Assembly (NCBI GenBank): GCA_903843965.1 | Contig: CAIMRY010000023.1 | Coordinates: 1 to 64,000, forward strand | Length of the DNA stretch: 64,000 nucleotides | Direction: 5' to 3' | Source: an uncultured delta proteobacterium | GTDB lineage: Bacteria; Desulfobacterota; Desulfovibrionia; Desulfovibrionales; Desulfovibrionaceae | In this document: piece by piece, positions 57,872 to 64,000 of the stretch | How the letters are laid out: each line of letters opens with the position of its first letter | Position numbering within the stretch: the first letter of the stretch is position 1 | Translations under genes and position numbers: made by a program | The notes under the pieces: model-generated | Told to the model about the DNA's origin: nothing | What the model saw: only the letters and a program-made list of their open reading frames with translations | The model's database searches: none

Positions 57872-60157
57872 ATGAGAAGGGCTCTGTTGCGGTTTGCTCT
57901 CATTGTTCTGACGCTTCTGAACAGCGCCTGCGCCGCAGGCATCTACCACGCCATCGCCCCCGAGGGCGACGAGAACAACCTCAAGGCCCGCTACGAGGAG
58001 AACATCGCCCTGTTCGAGCCCCGCTTCGAGCAGAATGCGCTGAACAACACCCAGCTCATGTACCTCTGCGAGGCCTATTCCAAGACCAAGCGGTTCAACA
58101 AGCTCACGGCCTGCCTGGACAGGATGGTCGACCGCTACAACCAGGGCGAAACCAAATACTTCAATTTCGATCTGTACGAGCTGGTGGTCATCGGCCGGAC
58201 CAAGGCCAAGATCGACCTGGGCGACTATGCCGGGGCCGCAGCCTACAGCCAGGCCTATCTGGACCGGAAGAAGGAGGACATCGCCCGCTACTCGCTGGTG
58301 CAGCTGCTGGCCTTCAACGGCCTGGCCAAGGCCCTGTCCGGCGACGCGGCCGGTGCGCTGTCTGTGGTGGCGCAGCTGGAGGCCATCTATCTCGGCTATC
58401 CGTTCAGCATGATGCAGCAGGACCGCGACGAGGGCGAGGCCAGGATCTACATGGCGCTTCAGGACTATCCGAAGGCCTACGAGGTCATGCAGCGCGAGAG
58501 CGGATTCTCGTTGTTCGCCGTGGCTGTAGCCGAGACGGCCTTCGGCAGCTCCGGCTGGTTTGTGTTCCGCGAGCTGCCGAACAAGTTCATGCGGGCGCGG
58601 GCCGCCTACCTGTCCGGGCGCAAGGAAGAGGCCAGGAAGGGCTACGACGAGCTGCTGGCCAATGAGCGGACCAGGGCCAACGGCGAGATTCTGTGGCAGC
58701 TTTTGTACGACCGGGCCCGCATGGCCGAGGATGAGGGCAAGGGCGACGTGGCCCTGCGCTTCTACCTGCAAAGCATCGAGGTGGTGGAGCAGCAGCGCAG
58801 GTCCATCTCGTCCGACGCCTCCAAGATCGGCTTTGTGGGCGACAAGCAGGCCCTGTACGAGAGCGTGGTGGACCTGCTGGTGCGCCAGGGGCGGACGGCC
58901 CAGGCCTTCGAGTACGTGGAGCGGGCCAAGTCCCGCGCCCTGGTGGACCTTTTGGCCGAGCGCCAGGACTTCGTGCCCGGGGCCCAGGCCAACGCGGCCG
59001 CGACCCTCAAGCAGCTGGCCAGCCTGGAGCAGCGCTATCAGGTCCTGACCCCCGGCCTTGAGGAGCACGCCAGGCTGCGCAGCGCCATGAGCGCCCTGGA
59101 GGGCAACCTCCGGCAGCAGACCCCGGAGCTGGCCTCCCTGGTCACGGTCGAGTCCACGGCCGCCGCCGAGATCCAGGCCCGGCTCGCCCCGGACGAGACC
59201 CTGCTCGAATACTACGGCCTGGGCGACGAGCTGTACGCCTTCACCGCCACCCGCGAGTCCATCACCGCGCAAAAGCTCGACGGCAAGGGCATGGAGGCCG
59301 ATGTGCGCGCCCTGCGCGAGGCCATGCGCAACGTGGGCTCCGACGCCTGGAGGCCTGTCTCGCGCAGGCTCTACGGGCGGCTTTTGGCCCCGGTGGAGGC
59401 CGCCCTGGCCAAGCCCCGGCTGATCATCGTCAGCCACGGCGCGCTGCACTACCTCCCCTGGTCCGCCCTGTTCGACGGCCAGCGGTTCCTGGTGGACCGG
59501 GTGACCCTGCAGCAGCTGCCCTCGGCCAGCGTCATGCAGTTCCTGGCGGCCCGCAAGCCCTCCACCCTGCGCGACATGCTGCTTTTGGGCAACCCGGACC
59601 TGGGCGACACGGCCATGGACCTGCCCGGGGCCGAGGCCGAGGTGCGCGCCATCAAGACCCTGTGGCCCAACTCGACCCTGCTCCTGCGCAAGGCCGCCAC
59701 CAGGGACGCCCTGAGCAAGGCCGGGCAGCTGTTCAGGATCATCCACGTGGCGGCCCACGGCGAGTTCGTCACCGACCAGCCGCTCAACTCGCGCCTGCTG
59801 CTCTCGCCCACGGGCGCGGACAACGGCCAGCTCACCGCCGGGGACCTGTACGGCATGCGGTTCAGCGCCGACCTGGTGACGCTCTCGGCCTGCGAGACGG
59901 GCATGGGCAAGGTGCTTTCCGGCGACGACGTGGTGGGCCTGACGCGCGGGTTCCTGTACGCCGGGGCCAACTCCATCGTGGCCAGCCTGTGGCCGGTGTC
60001 GGATGACGAAACCAAGTTCCTGATGGCCAGCTTCTACAAGAACCTGAAGGTGCTGCCCAAGGCCCAGGCCCTGCGCCAGGCCCAGCTGGACACGAAGAAG
60101 AGGTACCCGCACCCGTTCTACTGGTCGGCCTTCCAGCTCACGGGCATGGGCAGGTGA
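57872..60157 (+). CDS. TPR-CHAT protease, exported (second copy)
   Basis: A 761-aa paralogue of the CHAT protein at 52824. The start at ATG 57872 is set by GGAGG 6 nt upstream; an earlier in-frame ATG at 57812 has none. The signal sequence MRRALLRFALIVLTLLNSAC could be a lipoprotein signal with Cys20, although Asn at -3 is unusual. Helical TPR-like repeats fill about 40-400 (GRTAQAFEYVERAKSRALVD leads into the CHAT linker). The CHAT domain (about 440-755) has the dyad His629 in IIHVAAHGEF and Cys674 in LVTLSACETGMGK, and SIVASLWPVSDDET. Compared with copy one the N-terminal half is only loosely similar, suggesting different substrates or triggers. Confidence 0.93.
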   Translation: MRRALLRFALIVLTLLNSACAAGIYHAIAPEGDENNLKARYEENIALFEPRFEQNALNNTQLMYLCEAYSKTKRFNKLTACLDRMVDRYNQGETKYFNFDLYELVVIGRTKAKIDLGDYAGAAAYSQAYLDRKKEDIARYSLVQLLAFNGLAKALSGDAAGALSVVAQLEAIYLGYPFSMMQQDRDEGEARIYMALQDYPKAYEVMQRESGFSLFAVAVAETAFGSSGWFVFRELPNKFMRARAAYLSGRKEEARKGYDELLANERTRANGEILWQLLYDRARMAEDEGKGDVALRFYLQSIEVVEQQRRSISSDASKIGFVGDKQALYESVVDLLVRQGRTAQAFEYVERAKSRALVDLLAERQDFVPGAQANAAATLKQLASLEQRYQVLTPGLEEHARLRSAMSALEGNLRQQTPELASLVTVESTAAAEIQARLAPDETLLEYYGLGDELYAFTATRESITAQKLDGKGMEADVRALREAMRNVGSDAWRPVSRRLYGRLLAPVEAALAKPRLIIVSHGALHYLPWSALFDGQRFLVDRVTLQQLPSASVMQFLAARKPSTLRDMLLLGNPDLGDTAMDLPGAEAEVRAIKTLWPNSTLLLRKAATRDALSKAGQLFRIIHVAAHGEFVTDQPLNSRLLLSPTGADNGQLTAGDLYGMRFSADLVTLSACETGMGKVLSGDDVVGLTRGFLYAGANSIVASLWPVSDDETKFLMASFYKNLKVLPKAQALRQAQLDTKKRYPHPFYWSAFQLTGMGR

Positions 60158-60254
60158 CCCCCAGTGCGGCTGCGGAGCGGCAGGAGGCACATGTGGCTGA
60201 ATGCGCGTTTCCATTAGTGCCTCGCCAAGGCGTAGCGTTTGAAATTCACACACA

Positions 60255-60279
60255 GGGAAGGATGGGCCTTCCCTATAAT
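60255..60279 (+). promoter_or_regulatory. -10 box with adjoining inverted repeat upstream of the small secreted gene
   Basis: A perfect TATAAT (60274-60279) is directly preceded by the inverted repeat GGGAAGG/CCTTCCC (60255-60261 and 60267-60273). No -35 box stands 16-18 nt upstream; the repeat occupies that space, so it may be an activator site or an operator. The ATG lies 31 nt downstream of the -10 box. Confidence 0.45.
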
Positions 60280-60309
60280 CACCACCGACCCACCAAGGAG
60301 TCTTTTGTC

Positions 60310-60570
60310 ATGAAAAAATCCATCATCGCCATGTCCATGGTCCTCGCATTCGCCGGCGTTTCCTTCGCCGCCCCCGGCAAGATGGACGAAGTAGCTCCCG
60401 GCGAAGGAAACGAAGCCACCGCGCAAATCAAGAAGGCCCCCGGCAAGGAGAACCCCAGCAAGATGGACAAAGTAGCTCCCGGCGAAGGAAACGAAGCGTT
60501 AATCAAGCAGGCCCCCGGCAAGAAGGCCCCCTTCAAGGGTGCCCCCGGAACCGTGAAGAAGGCCGAGTAA
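60310..60570 (+). CDS. Small secreted protein with a duplicated PGEGNEA repeat
   Basis: An 86-aa exported protein. Signal peptide residues 1-20 (cleavage after SFA), AAGGAG before ATG 60310. The mature 66 residues contain two near-identical units, KMDEVAPGEGNEA and KMDKVAPGEGNEA, followed by basic KKAPGK-type segments, so it alternates acidic and basic patches and is probably unfolded. The duplication is also clear at DNA level (about 60381-60417 and 60462-60501). It has its own promoter signals. It lies 152 nt behind the second CHAT protease gene and is a conceivable substrate or peptide signal, but nothing in the sequence proves a link. Confidence 0.85.
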   Translation: MKKSIIAMSMVLAFAGVSFAAPGKMDEVAPGEGNEATAQIKKAPGKENPSKMDKVAPGEGNEALIKQAPGKKAPFKGAPGTVKKAE

Positions 60571-60583
60571 TTCAGCCTGATCA

Positions 60584-60611
60584 TCCCAGGGGCGCTTAGG
60601 CGTCCTTGGGA
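60584..60611. terminator. Stem-loop after the small secreted gene
   Basis: A 12-bp stem with two G-T pairs (60584-60595 with 60600-60611) and a TTAG loop starts 13 nt after the stop codon. No T-run follows directly, so termination may need another factor. Confidence 0.55.
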
Positions 60612-60667
60612 CATCGCAAGATTTACCGGACGGGCTCCCGGGTTTCGCCGTGGTCCTTTTTTGGGGT

Positions 60668-60811
60668 TCATCCGGTTAGAGCGTACTTGGCCTCATGAAT
60701 GCCCAGGATTCTGAGTTTGAAATACTCAAGTTCCCTGTACCCGTAGGCCTGCCTCTTCATCGTCTTGATCTTGTTGTTTGTTCCTTCCATGAGCCCAACA
60801 GACTTCGTGAC
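60668..60811 (-). pseudogene. C-terminal remnant of an ISL3-family transposase
   Basis: The last 47 codons before a stop at 60668 read VTKSVGLMEGTNNKIKTMKR and continue QAYGYRELEYFKLRILGIHE, which is the highly conserved C-terminus of ISL3 transposases (glutamate of the DDE site in EGTNNKIK, then the KRQAYGYR block). Upstream of about 60811 the frame no longer resembles a transposase, so the rest has been lost. The fragment lies 240 bp from tRNA-Pro. No matching inverted ends were found. It marks past IS activity at this site. Confidence 0.8.
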
Positions 60812-61005
60812 CCTGTTCAACCAAGGTGGTCTTGAGGCTACAGAGCCAAGCTTGCTCAGCGGCGATGAAGAGGGGACCCGCGAGGTAGATCCTGGGGAAG
60901 AAATAGCAGGGAACCAAGGGCATTGGAACCATGAGTTTGGGCTGTTCATCCCATGCAAAGGCCCTGTGCAAAACCGGCAATGGTTCCACAAATGGTTCCG
61001 CTCAA

Positions 61006-61040
61006 TGAAAAAGGCTGAGAGGCAAAAACCTCTCAGCCTT
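61006..61040 (-). terminator. Intrinsic terminator of the tRNA-Pro transcript
   Basis: On the minus strand a perfect 12-bp stem (61040-61029 with 61022-61011, 6-nt loop) is followed by TTTTT (61010-61006). It lies 10 nt after the CCA end of the tRNA. Confidence 0.9.
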
Positions 61041-61050
61041 ACTGATTGCT

Positions 61051-61127
61051 TGGTCGGGGCGACATGATTTGAACATGCGACATCCTGCTCCCAAAGCAGG
61101 CGCGCTACCGAGCTGCGCTACGCCCCG
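61051..61127 (-). tRNA. tRNA-Pro (anticodon UGG)
   Basis: Read on the minus strand, the 7-bp acceptor stem CGGGGCG/CGCCCCG (61127-61121 and 61061-61055), a D-arm with AGCTCGGTAGC, the anticodon stem-loop CCTGC-TTTGGGA-GCAGG and a T-arm with TTCAAAT are all present. The loop centre gives anticodon TGG, reading CCA and probably other proline codons. CCA is encoded at 61053-61051. A strong terminator follows. Confidence 0.96.
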
Positions 61128-61234
61128 ATCGTGTTGAGCGCTCTTCCTTACGGGAATTCCCGCGCGGTATCAAGCCGCACCTTGCGGCCCGGCCCGGCGC
61201 GGGCCTGGGTTCAGGCCTGGATTCAGGCCTGGGT

Positions 61235-61441
61235 TCAGGGCTGCCCGGGGGCGGGCGGGCTGCCGGTCCAGGCGGCCAGGGCGCAGGCCTCGTCCACCAG
61301 CATCACCGGAATGCCGCCGCGCACCGGGTAGACCTTGGCGCAGGCCGCGCAGAACAGCCCGTCCTGCGCTGGCAAAAGCTTAAGCGCACCCAGGCACTCG
61401 GGACAGACCAAAAGGCGCGAGAGTTCCGTATCCAGGCCCAT
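61235..61441 (-). CDS. Trm112/YcaR-family zinc-ribbon protein
   Basis: A 68-aa protein with the Trm112 pattern: LLVCPECLGALKLL near the N-terminus, FCAACAKVYPVRGGIPVML in the middle, and an acidic/short C-terminus (VDEACALA). The four cysteines (CPEC and CAAC) form a zinc ribbon. Eukaryotic and archaeal Trm112 activate methyltransferases; bacterial YcaR-like members are of unclear function. GGAGG lies 6 nt before ATG 61441. The downstream side (61190-61240) has a 12-bp direct repeat CAGGCCTGGGTT. Divergent from the PHP gene. Confidence 0.92.
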   Translation of the reverse strand: MGLDTELSRLLVCPECLGALKLLPAQDGLFCAACAKVYPVRGGIPVMLVDEACALAAWTGSPPAPGQP

Positions 61442-61655
61442 GGGCCACCTCCAGTGCAATGTGCCCAAGGCATACCCGAGCGCGCGGCCAGGCACAAGTT
61501 TGGATTTGCCGCGCAGGCCGAGCTTGACGCAGGCCCGGATTCTGTGTCTAGCATGTGGCGGAAATTCTCGCCCTGGCGGAGGAACGCGGACCACGGTCCA
61601 CGCGCCGCCACGGCCCCTGAACCGCACGCACCCGCAACCGGAGCCGTTGAAGCCC

Positions 61656-62504
61656 GTGCAGCAGCGCATCGACCTGCATACCCACTCCACCGCCTCGGAC
61701 GGGACCTTCTCGCCCACGGAGCTCCTGCGCGCCGCGGCAGAGGCGGGCCTGGCGGCCATCGCCCTGACCGACCACGACACCCTGGACGGCCTGCCCGAGG
61801 CCCGGACCGAGGCGGACAGGCTCGGCATCGAGCTGGTGCCCGGCTGCGAGCTGTCGCTGGAATACGCCGGGCTGCCCACGCACATGCTGGCCCTGTTCGT
61901 GGACAATCCCGCCGGGGCCGTGGCCGGGGAGCTGACGCGGGTCATGCTGGCGCGCGGCAGGCGCAACGAGCGCATGGTCGAAAAGCTGCGCACCGTGGGC
62001 GTGCACCTGGACATGGCCGACGTGGCCAGCTACGCCGACGGGGTGGTGGGCCGCCCGCACATCGCCCAGGCCATGCTGGCCGCCGGGGTGGTGCAGAGCT
62101 TTGAGGAGGCCTTTGCGCGCTTTTTGGGCCAGGGCGGCTCGGCCCACATCCCCAAGGAGAAGCTCACCCCCAGGCAGGCCATCGACGCCGTGCACGCCGA
62201 CGGCGGCCTGGCCATCCTGGCCCACCCCTACCTGCTGACCCAGCAGCCGCGCCACCTGGAGACCATCCTCAGGGAGCTCAAGGGCCTGGGCCTGGACGGG
62301 GTGGAGGTGTTCTACACCGAGCACTCCGAGCGCTACACGAGCGAGGTGGCGCGCCTGGCCGAGTCCCTGGGCCTGCTCAAGAGCGGCGGCTCGGACTTCC
62401 ACGGGGCCGTGAAGCCCGGCGTGCGCCTGGGCCGGGGCCGGGGCGCGCTGTTCGTGCCCGGCGGCCTGCTCGACGCCATGAAGGCCGCCCTGGGTCGGGC
62501 CTGA
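61656..62504 (+). CDS. PHP-domain phosphoesterase (nucleoside/ribonucleotide 3',5'-type)
   Basis: A 282-aa PHP-domain metallo-phosphoesterase of the TrpH/RNase AM type. It opens with IDLHTHSTASDGTFSP (metal ligands His-x-His), followed by IALTDHDTLDGLPEA, GCELSLEY, GLAILAHPYLL and GSDFHGAVKPG, the complete ligand set. The family cleaves short RNA or nucleotide 3',5'-bisphosphates; YciV/RNase AM is the best known relative. I start it at GTG 61656, which gives the usual short N-terminus; TTG 61647 is possible and no ATG is available without overlapping the divergent Trm112 gene. The PilZ gene follows on the same strand about 105 nt later. Confidence 0.9.
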   Translation: MQQRIDLHTHSTASDGTFSPTELLRAAAEAGLAAIALTDHDTLDGLPEARTEADRLGIELVPGCELSLEYAGLPTHMLALFVDNPAGAVAGELTRVMLARGRRNERMVEKLRTVGVHLDMADVASYADGVVGRPHIAQAMLAAGVVQSFEEAFARFLGQGGSAHIPKEKLTPRQAIDAVHADGGLAILAHPYLLTQQPRHLETILRELKGLGLDGVEVFYTEHSERYTSEVARLAESLGLLKSGGSDFHGAVKPGVRLGRGRGALFVPGGLLDAMKAALGRA

Positions 62505-62608
62505 GGCCTGGCAGATGCCCCGGCGGGCTTGTGCAGTCCGCCCGCGCAGGCTATGGTGGCTTGACCATTCGGCTACGCACGGTACACCATATGGACAGAG
62601 GGCAGCGC

Positions 62609-63391
62609 ATGAGCGACGAGCCATCCGCAAAGATACCGCCGCCGGGCTCTCCCGTCCCAGGCGCCCCCGGCCCCGCTGCGGCCAGTGCGGACGCGCCCGG
62701 CCTGGGCCAGACCGGCCCGAAGCAAAAGCGCAACGAGCCCCGCCGCGTGGAGCGCCTGTCCGGTGCGCACCTGGAGATCAGCATCGGCGAGCCGTTGAGC
62801 CTGGACTTTCCCACCCAGGGCAAAAAGTACGCCGGCAAGGTGGTGGGCTACGAGCCGTACGCCTTCATCGCCGTGATGGCCCGCCTCCCGAAGGAAGTCC
62901 TGGACCACACGGTCGGCGGCGCGGGCATCGTGGCCCACCACGTGGTGGACGGCGTGGTCTTCGGCTTCCGCGTGGAGCTTTTAAACCGCATCACCAATCC
63001 CGCCCCGATCCTGTTCCTGAGCTTTCCGGAAACCGTGGACCGCATCGCGCTGCGCCACGACCCGCGCCTGAACGTCAACCTGCCCGGCAAGATCAATGGC
63101 AAATACGGCGAGCAGGCGGTCCTGGTTCAGGACCTGACCTTGACCGGCTGCCAGCTCTCGGCCAGGGTCGACCTGAAGACCCCCCTGCGCGAGGCCCAGG
63201 TGAACGACCGGCTCATGCTGCAATGCGAGATGGGCGGCAATTTGCGCATCGTCGAGCCCATCGAGCTGCGCCGCGTGGTGACCGAAAAGGGCCTGCTGCG
63301 CCTGGGCGCGCAGTTCGTGGAGCTCTCGCCCGGGGCCCAGGAGCAGTTGCAGGCCTACCTCGGCGACCTGATGCGGTTTATGGAGCACTAG
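62609..63391 (+). CDS. YcgR-like PilZ-domain c-di-GMP receptor
   Basis: A 260-aa cytosolic protein. After a Pro/Gly-rich leader (1-45), residues about 50-135 resemble the YcgR N-domain (IGEPLSLDFPTQGKKYAGKV), and a PilZ domain fills about 150-250 with the c-di-GMP motif RHDPR (RxxxR) and DLTLTG (D/NxSxxG with Thr for Ser). It probably slows flagella or alters surface behaviour on binding c-di-GMP. The start at ATG 62609 has GAGG 7 nt upstream; ATG 62591 is the alternative. An intrinsic terminator follows. The GGDEF-EAL protein at 40534-43539 is the only visible producer or degrader of this messenger in the window. Confidence 0.93.
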   Translation: MSDEPSAKIPPPGSPVPGAPGPAAASADAPGLGQTGPKQKRNEPRRVERLSGAHLEISIGEPLSLDFPTQGKKYAGKVVGYEPYAFIAVMARLPKEVLDHTVGGAGIVAHHVVDGVVFGFRVELLNRITNPAPILFLSFPETVDRIALRHDPRLNVNLPGKINGKYGEQAVLVQDLTLTGCQLSARVDLKTPLREAQVNDRLMLQCEMGGNLRIVEPIELRRVVTEKGLLRLGAQFVELSPGAQEQLQAYLGDLMRFMEH

Positions 63392-63412
63392 CGAGCCCGC
63401 CGCAAATCAAAA

Positions 63413-63447
63413 CGCCGCCGGGAGCAGCCCCCTGGCGGCGCTTTTTT
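63413..63447. terminator. Intrinsic terminator shared by convergent genes
   Basis: A stem CGCCGCC/GGCGGCG (63413-63419 with 63434-63440) runs into TTTTTT (63442-63447). It ends the PilZ gene transcript; on the opposite strand it lies just beyond the YedE-like gene and may serve both. Confidence 0.85.
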
Positions 63448-63456
63448 GCGCCGGGC

Positions 63457-63981
63457 CTACAGCCCGCGCTTGTGCAGCCAGCGCAGCAGCCACACCCCGA
63501 GCAGGCAGAACCAGGGGATGAGCACCCAATGACTCTGGTCCATGAGCTGGGGCAGGGTCAGCTTGCCGTAGTCGCCCCAGGTCAGCACCGTGGCCTTGAG
63601 CAGGGGATAGGCCTCGGCAAAGACCGCCGCGCCCACCAGCATTCCGGCCATGCCCGCCAGGGCGTCCACGCGGCCCTCGCCCAGGGCCCCGCCCGCCGTG
63701 CCCGGACAATAGCCCAAAAGACCCCAGCCCGCGCCGAAGAGCAGCCCGCCCAGCACCGTGCCGCCCAGGATCAGCGGCTTGATGGACAGCTTGGCCAGCC
63801 CTAAGTCCACCAGGAAGTACACGCCGACCATGCCCACCAGGATGGTTGAGAGCATGAACTTGACGATGGTCATGTCCTTCAAGAGCAGCGCGCCCAGCTG
63901 GCGGTCGTAGCGGATGACCTCCGCGCGCTGGAGCAGCACCCCGAACAAAACGCCGGTGACGAGTCCGAAAATATGGTCCAT
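63457..63981 (-). CDS. YeeE/YedE-family sulfur-compound transporter subunit
   Basis: A 174-aa membrane protein with about five hydrophobic segments. It matches half-size YeeE/YedE proteins by LKDMTIVKFMLSTILVGMVG, GGTVLGGLLFGAGWGLLGYCPGTAGGALGEG (the conserved Gly-Cys-Pro loop, here GYCPGT) and HWVLIPWFCL near the C-terminus. YeeE imports thiosulfate through conserved cysteines; here only the loop Cys and one near the C-terminus are present, and a partner half-gene may lie just outside the window. GGGAGG lies 6 nt before ATG 63981. The family fits the sulfur-based metabolism shown by dsrAB. Confidence 0.88.
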   Translation of the reverse strand: MDHIFGLVTGVLFGVLLQRAEVIRYDRQLGALLLKDMTIVKFMLSTILVGMVGVYFLVDLGLAKLSIKPLILGGTVLGGLLFGAGWGLLGYCPGTAGGALGEGRVDALAGMAGMLVGAAVFAEAYPLLKATVLTWGDYGKLTLPQLMDQSHWVLIPWFCLLGVWLLRWLHKRGL

Positions 63982-64000
63982 GCCCTACCTCCCCTTTCCC

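Noticed and set aside
60239-60279. TTGAAA at 60239 as -35 box for the TATAAT at 60274
   Set aside because: The spacing of 29 nt is far too long for sigma70; only the -10 box and adjoining repeat are kept.
60668-60991. Complete small gene of 107 residues at the ISL3 remnant
   Set aside because: Only the last 47 codons match a transposase; the upstream part is unrelated, so it is a fragment rather than a gene.
47500-61127. Genomic island integrated at tRNA-Pro with attachment repeats
   Set aside because: I found no second copy of the tRNA 3' end and no integrase, and base composition matches the rest of the window.

Overview
The window is GC-rich bacterial DNA from a dissimilatory sulfate reducer, most likely a member of the Desulfovibrionaceae. 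The main evidence is a complete dsrA-dsrB-dsrD locus (minus strand, 6.4-9.1 kb) followed by a cobyrinate a,c-diamide synthase-like amidotransferase, the gene order known from Desulfovibrio. Nearby are other genes typical of such genomes: CHASE2 cyclases, YkgJ-type cysteine clusters, YedE-type sulfur transporters and a PHP/Trm112/PilZ neighbourhood. Genus and species cannot be fixed from the sequence alone.

Layout. 0-4.5 kb: small hypotheticals, a periplasmic cyclophilin, and a secreted protein paired with a CHASE2 adenylate cyclase. 4.5-9.5 kb: dsr operon with its own CobB-like gene. 9.5-11.8 kb: YkgJ protein, a small conserved protein and a CaCA cation antiporter. 11.8-13.2 kb: an AT-rich island gene and a lysine-rich secreted coil. 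13.4-17.1 kb: rhodanese/MauE pair, channel-like protein, chromate transporter and a second rhodanese. 18.0-21.8 kb: marR-macA-ABC ATPase-permease efflux operon with a probable leaderless marR message. 22.2-25.7 kb: GAF sensor and a TPR/metallo-beta-lactamase fusion. 25.8-30.7 kb: livKHMGF. 30.9-32.6 kb: gmhA, an orphan receiver and a YbaK deacylase. 32.7-35.0 kb: zinc/manganese-type ABC importer without a binding protein. 35.4-39.1 kb: SemiSWEET, a second CobB/CbiA and two tandem TPR paralogues. 39.3-40.4 kb: small Cys-rich and lipoprotein genes in AT-richer DNA. 40.5-44.9 kb: a solute-binding protein overlapping a PAS-GGDEF-EAL protein. 45.0-47.4 kb: TrmJ-like methyltransferase with a repeat tail, divergent from malic enzyme.

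47.5-60.6 kb is the most unusual part. Nearly every product carries an export or lipoprotein signal: an ankyrin-repeat lipoprotein with a coiled-coil partner, a Tat-type FAD oxidoreductase, and a plus-strand series of TPR-CHAT protease lipoprotein, caspase-domain protein, OmpA-domain protein, second TPR-CHAT protein and a small two-repeat secreted protein. All four protease-like active-site His/Cys pairs that can be read (two CHAT, one caspase) are intact. I infer an envelope-anchored caspase/CHAT proteolytic or signalling module; its function is not known to me. The window ends with an ISL3 transposase remnant, tRNA-Pro(UGG), Trm112, PHP, PilZ and YeeE/YedE genes.

Two themes cut across the window. 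First, short in-frame tandem repeats (12-18 nt) swell linkers and tails of many otherwise ordinary proteins. Second, convergent gene pairs are separated by large palindromic elements (4531-4836; 21964-22224).
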